Source of the DNA: Gammaproteobacteria bacterium
GTDB lineage: Bacteria; Pseudomonadota; Gammaproteobacteria; Pseudomonadales; UBA5518
Reading direction: 5' to 3'
Assembly (NCBI GenBank): GCA_016718385.1
Contig: JADKDK010000014.1
Coordinates: 1 to 23,362 of the forward strand
Length of the DNA: 23,362 bases
Made by a program: the position numbers and the translations under genes
Shown here: piece after piece, positions 17,199 through 23,362 of the stretch
How the letters are laid out: every line of letters begins with the position of its first letter
Numbering within the stretch: the first letter of the stretch is position 1
Notes under the pieces: model-generated
The model's database searches: none
What the model saw: the letters and a program-made list of their open reading frames with translations, nothing else
Told to the model about the DNA's origin: nothing

Positions 17199-18777
17199 TG
17201 GATCCCGCGGCACTCGAACAGGAGGTCGCGCGCCGTCGCACCTTCGCGATCATCTCGCACCCGGATGCGGGCAAGACGACCATTACCGAAAAACTGCTGC
17301 TGTTGGCAACGCGATCCAGATGGCCGGCACGATCAAGGGCGCAAGAGCGGTCCGTCCATGCCACCTCCGACTGGATGACGATGGAGCAGGCGCGCGGCAT
17401 CTCCGTGACCTCCTCGGTGATGCAGTTCCCGTATCGTGAGCGCGTCGAACCTGCTCGACACGCCCGGTCACCAGAGGACTTCTCCGAGGACACCTACCGC
17501 ACGCTCACCGCGGTGGATTCAGTGCCGATGGTCATCGACGCCGCCAAGGGTGGAGGACCGCACCATCACGCTGATGGGAAGTGTGCCGCCTGCGCGACAC
17601 GCCGATCCCCGGGTTTCATCAACAAGATGGACCGCGAGACGCGCGACCCCATCGACGTGCTCGACCGGATCGAGTCGGTGCTGGCATCAAGGCCGCGCCA
17701 GTCACCTGGCCGATCGGCTCCGGGCAAGCGCTTCAGGGGCCTCTCGACCTGACGACCGACACCATCCACGTCTACCACCAGGGCGCTCCCACCGCATTCC
17801 CCGCGACGTCGGTCCGCGAGCCTCGACAGTCCGGAAGCCGCGGCGCTGCTCGGCGACACGGTCGACGAGTTGAGGATGCAGATCGAGCTGTCGACGGGGC
17901 GAGCCACGAATTCGACCATGCCGGATACCTCCGCGGGCAGGATGGCGCCGGGTCTGCTTCGGCACGGCGCTGGGCAACTTCGGCGTGCGCGAGATTGCTC
18001 GATGCATTCGTCGAGTGGGCGCCCGGCCGGCCGCGCGCACGCCACGCGACGCGGCGCGTCGAAGCCGCCGAGCAGCCTTTCAGCGGCTTCGTGTTCAAGA
18101 TCCAAGCGAATATGGACCCGAGATTACCGGGACCGCATCGCCTTCCTGCGCGACTGTTCCGGCGCCTACGAACAGGGCATGAAGATGCCTCCACGTGCGC
18201 ATCGGCAAGGACGTGCGCGTCGCCGACGCCGTGACCTTCCTCGCCGGCGAGCGCTCGGCGGCGGAGTTCGCCGTGGCCGGGGACATCATCGGCCTGCACA
18301 ACCACGGCACGATCCAGATCGGCGACACCTTCAGCGAAGGCGAGGCGCTGAAGTTCACCGGCATCCCGCACTTCGCGCCGGAACTCTTCCCGCGCATCCG
18401 ACTGAAGGATCCGCTGAAGCTCCAGCATCTGCAGAAGGGCTGCAGCAGCTCTCCGAGGAAGGCTCCACGCAGGTCTTCTTGCCGGCGCAACAACGACCTG
18501 ATCCTAGGCGCCGTGGGCACGCTGCAGTTCGAGGTGGTGCCCTTCCGGCTGCCGACGAGTACAAGGTCGACTGCGTCTACGAGCCGATCAACGTACACGC
18601 GCGCTGGGTCGATTGCGGGGACTCGCGCAAGCTTGAGGAGTTCCGCGCCAAGGCCCACGACAACCTCGCGCTCGACGGTGGCGGCCACCTGGCCTATCTC
18701 GCGCCGACGCGCGTGAATCTCAGCCTCACCGAGGAGCGCTGGCCCGACATCCGCTTTGCGCCACGCGCGAGCACTGA
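17198..18777 (+). CDS. prfC: Peptide chain release factor 3 PrfC, heavily frameshifted
   Basis: RF3 is a translational GTPase that recycles RF1 and RF2 after termination. The ATG overlaps the argG stop (TGATG), implying coupling. The first 37 residues are clean: EQEVARRRTFAIISHPDAGKTTITEKLLL includes the G1 loop. After that the product must be followed across all frames: DWMTMEQARGISVTSSVMQFPY (G2), LLDTPGH (G3), EDFSEDTYRTLTAVD, INKMDR (G4), FVFKIQANMD, VADAVTFLAGERSAAEFAVAG, IIGLHNHGTIQIGDTF, KFTGIPHFAPELFPRIRLKDP and NNDLILGAVGTLQFEVV. The end is ALDGGGHLAYLAP, RVNLSLTEERWPDIRFA and a shifted TREH-stop at 18775-18777. The span (1580 bases) is that of a 529-residue protein, so little is missing. 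I count more than ten indels. RF3 is not essential in E. coli, but the intact overall length argues for sequence error. Confidence 0.9.
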
Positions 18778-18780
18778 AGC

Positions 18781-18838
18781 GTGGGTCCGGCTTCAGCCGG
18801 ACAAGCCGGACAATCGTCCGGATGAATCCGGCCCTACC
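18781..18838. repeat. REP-type inverted doublet (BIME-like) between prfC and the peroxidase gene
   Basis: Copy 3 (plus strand, 18781-18802) is GTGG then GTCCGGCT, TC, AGCCGGAC. Copy 4 (minus strand, 18837-18816) is GTAG then GGCCGGAT, TC, ATCCGGAC. The two 22-base units agree at 18 positions and point toward each other across a 13-base spacer (18803-18815). The doublet begins three bases after the prfC stop, and the TAG of copy 4's GTAG head is the stop codon of the opposing gene. Two heads in inverted order is the layout of bacterial interspersed mosaic elements. Confidence 0.7.
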
Positions 18839-19319
18839 CCAGCAGCGCCACGATCTTCTTCTCGATCGACTCCGGCGTGTCGGTGGGCGCGAAGCGTTCT
18901 ACCCGAGTTGCCTCCTCGGGATCGACCCGGAGAACTTGATGGAAGTTCCACAGGATCGCTATCTGATAAAACCAAATCGGGCGCCTCTTTCTTCAGGATA
19001 TTTGCAGAGGGTCGGCGCCGGCACCGTTCACCTCGATCTTGGCGAACACCGGGAACTCACGTCGTTACCCCAGCTGGCAGAACTCGAGATCTCGGCGTCG
19101 CTGCCAGGTCCTGATGGCCGAACTGGTTGGAGGGGAAACCGAGATCGCGAGACCCTTGGCGGCGTACCTGGCGTGTAGCGCCTCCAGCCCCTCGAACTGC
19201 GGCGTGATTGCCCGGCACTTGCTAGCGATGTTCAGATCAGCAGCACCCTGCCGGCAGTCCTTCAGCGTCTTTGGTTGGCCCTTCGAGGTCTTGCAGGTGA
19301 AGTCGTAGATCGATGTCAT
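18834..19319 (-). CDS. Glutathione peroxidase family protein (BtuE/Gpx type), frameshifted
   Basis: A thioredoxin-fold peroxidase reducing hydroperoxides. The ATG at 19319 gives MTSIYDFTCKTSKGQPKTLKD. Next come ASKC (the peroxidatic cysteine; cysteine type, not selenocysteine), TPQFEGLEALHARYAAKGL and EFCQL, with VNGAGADPL in another frame. The C-terminus RFAPTDTPESIEKKIVALLG ends at TAG 18834-18836. The span of 486 bases matches the normal 160 residues. Breaks lie near 19245, 19215, 19130, 19080 and several between 19000 and 18900, where the conserved WNF segment is scrambled. It is convergent with prfC, with the REP doublet between them. The 150 bases upstream hold no promoter I can place. 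Confidence 0.8.
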
Positions 19320-19470
19320 GATGCATCGCGCTCCCGCGGGGGTTGCCGGCACACTGCCCGCCTCGCCCCGAACGGATGAGGCGCACGCCGACAAGGCTGC
19401 ATAATATGCGCCGGCAAGCCGCCGCCGGACCAAGCCGACGAGCTACACGACACCGGAAGGTCGAAGTGAC

Positions 19471-20553
19471 ATGCCATCGCAGGACCAGCCACCCCGCGCC
19501 TTCGCACGGCGCACCCCGAGGCAACCGCTTCCCGTTCCCGGCCTTCCCGAACGGCGCTGGTTCCCGTTCTGCGCCGACGAAGTGAGCCGGCGAAGTGCTG
19601 GCGCTGCATCGTTCGTGCCGCGACCGGTGGCCCGCGCGACGGCGGCGGCGCGGTGCGCGTGGCCGACGCCTTGCCCGCATCTGGGCGCCTTCACCTCGAG
19701 CACAGCGCCACGGTGGTGGCCGGCGAACTTGCTGCCCCGTTTCACCACTGGCGTTACGACAGCAGCGCCTCAATGTTCGCGGCGGCCCCGCGAAACATGC
19801 CCCGAAAGCGGCGCCTTCGCGCTGCTGCCCCTGCGCTCGGAGCACGCAACCCAGCTGGTCTTGCACCAGCGGCACGACGCGCGGGATGCTCGCTAACCGG
19901 AGCTATGCGATCGAACACGTCCGGAGATTGAGGACGGCGGCGCTACTCGCGAAGTGCATCACAATCATCTGGAAGCGTGCGCTCCACCGCAGGGAGATGA
20001 TGGAAAACGCGGTCGACATCACGCTCGAGGGCCGCTGCACCTTCCAGAGGAATCGCTCGATCGACTGGATTCTGACGGCGCGCTGAATGCTGCATCAAAG
20101 GTCGACAACAGTGGCGAGGCTGCAGTCGCGCGACCGCCGCGAAGATGCCGATGACGTGGTCACGTACAACGTCAGGGCCGGGAAGCTGGCGGCCTACACA
20201 CGCGCTTCACCGGGCGGCTGCGCGACTTCTCGCTGAACCTCTGCGCAGCGCCCCCGACCGAGGCCGGGTGGTCCCTGATTACGCAATCGTTCTGGGTCGC
20301 GTGGCAGACATCGACGGAGGCGCTGTAACTTTGGGGCTGGGCAAAGGGTTTCCTGCGCGCTACCCCGCCCGATGACATCCCGGTAGGCAGGAGCACAGGG
20401 TCTTCCGCGCCACGCCGGCGCTGGCCGCAGTCGACGGGCCGTCTCGCGCTCACCGCCGCTGGTACGCGCAATTTTCTGCGCCTGAGGTTGCCGCCGCGAA
20501 GCCGTGGCGTGCGAAGATGCTGTACATCCGGTCCGCAATTTCGACCGAGAATC
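19471..20553 (+). other. Unassigned, probably coding but badly broken region
   Basis: This kilobase lies between the peroxidase gene and the exonuclease/GIY-YIG gene. Plus-strand peptides look coding in composition and switch frame often: EVLALHRSCRDRW (about 19583), RVADALPASGRLHLEHSATV then VVAGELAAPFHHWRYD (19653-19760), SGAFALLPLRSEHATQLVLH then QRHDARDA (19806-19890), SYAIEHV, VHHNHLEACAP (about 19950-19990), VDITLEGRCTFQRNRSIDWI (about 20005-20075) and FTGRLRDFSLNLC (about 20207-20245), LITQSFWVAWQTSTEAL (about 20275-20325). I do not recognise the family or families. There are probably one or two genes reading rightward; I would not trust any single open frame as a gene. Confidence 0.4.
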
Positions 20554-22108
20554 ATGCTGGCAGGGCGCACCGTTGGTCAGCCTCAGGACCGCGTGCCCAC
20601 CGGCTGACGCGTTTGTTCATGACGCATCACCGAGATCGCGATCGTCGAAGAACTGTGCGCGATGGCGCCGTCACCGGGCGCTGGCGGCGACTGCTCGATC
20701 CCGGCATGTGTTGATCCCCCCGAGAGCTGCGTCAATCCGCTCGCCAGGATCACGAACGCAATGGTGGGCGGGTAACCCCGGCCTTCGAAGAAGTGTGGCC
20801 GACTGGAAGGTGCAGCGCACGACGCCTCGACGGTGCGACCTTCAATCGCGCCTGGCAACCCGCTTCGGACCACAGCCACCCGCGGCGCGCTCGGGCGCCT
20901 GCAACTTCCAGCGCTGCGCGGGCCGGTGCCCGCACCCGTGAGCTCGCGCCACGCCTGTTCTGGCGCGCGCGCCACACCCCATCTCCGTTCCCCATCATCC
21001 AGCGCCATGGTCTGAGCCATGCCGGGCGCCACCGCGCGCTGGGCGATGCCGACCACGGCCGCGCAGTTCGTATGGCACAGCTTGCGGCGTCAGGCATCGC
21101 GGACCTCGCGCGGCACTTTTATCGACACACTGACGCAGCGCCCACCAACTGCCGGCTCCGGCTATCGTGAGAGGCGCTCGACGCGATTCCCGACACGCCG
21201 AAGCAATCTATCTCTTCTACGACAGGCGCGACACGCCCCATCCACTACGTGGGCAAAGAGCGTCAGGCTGCGCTCGGCGATGCTATCGCATTCGCGCCGA
21301 CCGTGATCACCGCGAGATGCCGGATCGGACGCACCACCTTTGCGCCGCCTCTGCTTGCGCAGCAGACCGCGCGTGAATTAGCGGAGTCGGCGGGCGGGCT
21401 GGTGCTGCGCCTTGCCTTGGCACCGCGCCACGCGCGCGCGCGCTTGCGCGCGCCTGCCCGCTTGCCCGCGCTTGCCTTGCCAACGCTGCACGCCTTGCGC
21501 GCGCGCCTTTGCGAGGCGCAAGCGGTGAAGGACTGGCGCCCGTCGACGCCAGCTGCGCACGCCGCGCTGGGTCTCGATCCGCTGGAACAATGGGGCCGAC
21601 GGCCATCCGGAGATCGTCAGTGGCGGCGACGTCGCCGGGGACGGACTCGCGCAACTCTCACGGTTGTTCCGCTCGAAGGTCGAGGGCCGAAGGGAAGGCG
21701 CTGCTCAGGCTTCGCCGACGAATACCGGCCTGTGCCTGCGCCTTGTCGGACTGGAAGGCGGCGCCAGGCATCTTTATACGGTGGGCAAGTGCGGCGAGTG
21801 CCCTGTGGTCCGGAAGCAGCAGGCCCCTGCTCACGCGCGGGGCGCAGCTCCGCGACAGCGCTGGCAGACTGGAAACTCGTAGGCTGACGGCCGTGGGCGG
21901 GCTGATGGGCATCCGCGAAACGGCAATCAGCAGCAGACTCGAGGAACTGCGTGGTCGGCCGCTGAACGCCTCGGCACCTTCCGCGAAGGACGAACTGTAC
22001 GGACGCGAGCCCCTCGCGCCGCTTCGCCTTCGACATAGTTTTCTAAGCTGCTGGTGAAGCACCTGATGCGCGGCCGCCTGCCCTGGTGGTGCGCTGCCAA
22101 ATCCGTAG
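20554..22108 (+). CDS. DnaQ-like 3'-5' exonuclease fused to a GIY-YIG nuclease domain, shattered by frameshifts
   Basis: Reassembled across frames this matches proteins with an N-terminal DEDDh exonuclease (DNA polymerase III epsilon type) and a C-terminal UvrC/Cho-like GIY-YIG domain, probably DNA repair nucleases. Exonuclease part: RITEIAIVEE (about 20632-20661, just after the expected DxET site), GRWRRLLDPG, ARITNAMV (about 20741-20765), PAFEEVWPT, RHGLSHAGRHRALGDAD (about 21008-21053, the final HxAxxD motif) and QFVWHSLRR. GIY-YIG part: ALDAIPDTP, IYLFYD then HYVGKERQ (about 21177-21269), and LAPRHARARLRAP, where LxPRHNRRLR is expected. Tail: LSRLFRSKVEGR, TGLCLRLVGLEGG (about 21727-21765) and VGKCGECPV, the cysteine-rich patch of such proteins. 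The end is unsure: TAA at 22044 or, with KLLVKHLMRGRLP read through, the TAG in the REP head at 22106-22108. The start is a guess. Confidence 0.6.
21429..21480. repeat. CG-rich low-complexity stretch inside the exonuclease/GIY-YIG gene
   Basis: A run of alternating CG, followed by repeated GCTTGC and CTTGCC words, spans the region after the GIY-YIG fold. It corresponds to the basic, Arg- and Ala-rich segment of the protein. Such sequence is prone to slippage in sequencing and replication. Confidence 0.4.
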
Positions 22109-22222
22109 GTCAGAGGCTTCAGCCTGACATTCCTGCAAATCAGGCTGATGGAGTCAGGCTCATGGGTCGGGCTCATGGTCCAGGCTAGATCAGGCTTTGC
22201 GGAGTCGGGCTTCCAGCCCGAC
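22105..22222. repeat. Cluster of decayed REP-type palindromes
   Basis: 22105-22128 has the GTAG head, then GTCAG, an extra AG, GCT, TC, AGCCTGAC, so a bulged version of the family. Between 22141 and 22200 the words CAGGCT or CGGGCT recur about every 10-15 bases. At 22204-22222 GTCGGGCTTCCAGCCCGAC is another palindrome with an 8-base stem and a 3-base loop, but its head reads GGAG. This looks like several copies in a row, partly scrambled, downstream of the exonuclease gene. The rest of 22223-22388 shows nothing I recognise. Confidence 0.5.
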
Positions 22223-22388
22223 AAGGGTTCAACAAGCCCGAACCGCCGCATCACAACACTGCTCGACCCGCCAGCCGTCAGCATGGTTAAGATCCACGGG
22301 GCGATGCACCCGTCGGCATAAAGCGCCTTTGTAAAGCAAGGAGCCCATCGCGCTCTAATCGAGCCGGGTGAATTTCAGGGCCTGACGC

Positions 22389-23362
22389 ATGACCGAAGGG
22401 CATGAAATCGAGGGCATTTGGCGCCGTTTCCAGCTCCCGGTGACAAAACCGGGAGAGTTGCCAATACCTGCCACACGCAAGCTGAAGCGGTTACTCGATT
22501 ACGTATCGTTTCCCGGAGTTTCGGCCCGAGAAGTGATCAAAGAGGTGTATCTTCGGCGAAATCCGAAAGGCACTTGGGTCACATTATGCTTATCCAGCGC
22601 TCAAAAAAACGGCCTGCGGCGTCTCTGCGGCTGGTGCACGGGTTGAGTACGACCGCAAAGCGGCGGCGCGTACGCGGGCAACCTGTCCTGTTGCGATACG
22701 CGCATCTGCCTCGAGTTCGGAGTGCGCCGGGGTGCGTTATCCAGGCACGGCGGCGTGAAGCTTGAACGACTCTGACTTCACGGCGGACCTGGCCCGCTCT
22801 GCACCAAGCGCTTTGCCGTCTTTGTCGGCCGGCGATAAACCGAGTCCTCGATCAAGGACATTGCCCGCAGAGAAGTTGCACCTCGACTGGCGCACCCTCC
22901 CGGGAACTGGACAAGCAGTACATGCAGGCCCAACTCCACGCGCGCCAATGAATGCCCCGGGACCGTGAAGCCCTCAGCATCGACGAGATCTCGATCGGCA
23001 AAGGCTTTGATGCAGCATCGTGGTGAGCGATCTCTGATACGCTTCCGGCACTTGATCTGGTTTGGCAGGACCGATCGCTCGGAGGCGGCCTGGCTGACAC
23101 GTTTTGCGCGTTTCTGGAAAGCGAGAAGAAAGGCAAGGCATCCGGCTCGCGGTGATGGACAGACTGGAAGCCGTTTCGCCAAAGCCACCCCGCGACCGTC
23201 CCGCGAGCGGCGATTCTGTTCGACAAGTTTCACGTGATGCGCCCCACGGGCGAGGCGCTCGACACGGTGCGCAAGGCGGAAATACGCCGACTCAAAGGGC
23301 AAGGAAGCGCCGGTTCATCAAGGGTCGAAGTACCCGCTGCTCTCGCATCAGGAGAACCCTGA
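22389..23362 (+). mobile_element. ISL3-family transposase, frameshifted and cut by the window end
   Basis: A DDE transposase of the ISL3 family (PF01610). The N-terminal part (KLKRLLDYVSFPGVSAREV, about 22479-22535, then CGVCGW and EYDRKAA in other frames) is the usual zinc-finger region. Joined frames then give KRFAVFVGRR, KLHLDWRTLP (about 22876-22905), ELDKQYMQAQLHAR, SIDEISIGKGF (about 22977-23010, the first catalytic Asp), DLVWQDRSLGG, FCAFLESEKKGK, AILFDKFHVM (about 23211-23240), GEALDTVRKAE and YPLLSHQEN at the edge. I recall this same series of blocks from intact ISL3 transposases. At least eight frame changes occur in 970 bases. The C-terminal third and the right end of the element are outside the window. 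I could not define the left terminal repeat; the true start may lie after 22389. Confidence 0.75.
22434..22455. repeat. Inverted repeat near the left end of the ISL3-type element
   Basis: CTCCCGGT, loop GACAAA, ACCGGGAG forms a perfect 8-bp stem. It lies just before the part of the reading frame with transposase similarity. It may be a hairpin near the IS end that limits read-in transcription or translation. It is not followed by a T-run. Confidence 0.4.

Noticed and set aside
17581..18234. Open frames across prfC considered as separate small genes
   Set aside because: Each carries a consecutive piece of release factor 3 in order, so they are fragments of one frameshifted gene.
20100..20260. 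Peptide DDVVTYNVRAGKLAAYTRF considered as the C-terminus of adenylate kinase
   Set aside because: Only a loose resemblance to the DD-VV-RL-Y pattern; no P-loop or other adenylate kinase segments lie upstream.
21405..21535. CGCG/CTTGCC-rich segment considered as a mobile-element repeat
   Set aside because: Low complexity without defined units, lying inside the nuclease gene's basic region.

Overview
The window is about two thirds GC and carries single-copy housekeeping genes whose sequences look gammaproteobacterial: dinG, a YcbL/GloC-type metallo-hydrolase, metR, glpK, argF-argD, grxD, rnt-pyrC, argG-prfC and a glutathione peroxidase. The order around arginine and pyrimidine synthesis (argG, pyrC, rnt, grxD, argF close together) recalls Pseudomonas and the marine Cellvibrionales/Halieaceae. 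The TonB-dependent receptor, with an EEIIVTAQKR N-terminus, fits the latter. The lineage is an inference, not a measurement.

Layout, left to right. 1-1170 is the C-terminal part of a DinG helicase (+), badly frameshifted. 1571-3981 is a TonB-dependent receptor (-) with a good promoter. 4170-4814 is gloC (+). 8611-5350 (-) is a compact operon: a retropepsin-like lipoprotein, a 7TM protein with an inactive transglutaminase domain, and a RimK-like ATP-grasp ligase. A small secreted four-cysteine protein (5278-4853) follows. metR (-) and glpK (+) are divergent at 9.7 kb. argD-argF (-) follow; argF has lost its middle. grxD (+) converges on pyrC-rnt (-). argG-prfC (+) converges on a glutathione peroxidase gene (-). 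19.4-20.5 kb is unassigned. 20.55-22.1 kb is a shattered but recognisable DnaQ-type exonuclease/GIY-YIG fusion. The right edge is an ISL3-family transposase running off the window.

Two features run across the window. First, a family of short palindromes (REP type: a GTRG head plus a palindrome with a TTCA centre) sits just after stop codons at 4.82, 11.29, 18.78 (an inverted doublet) and 22.1 kb. A headless relative lies at 14.05 kb. Such families are normally mobilised by a RAYT transposase, which is not in this window. Second, reading-frame damage is very uneven. Genes between about 4.1 and 9.7 kb are nearly perfect, while 1-4 kb and 17-23 kb carry an indel every 50-200 bases, even in genes such as prfC and pyrC. 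That pattern suggests a draft contig with poor ends rather than genuine gene decay, so most breaks below are reported as probable sequence errors. The argF internal deletion is the main exception that deserves a separate check.

I did not find a clearly new defence or mobile system. The least-understood biology here is the retropepsin/7TM/ATP-grasp operon, the REP family and the exonuclease-GIY-YIG fusion.
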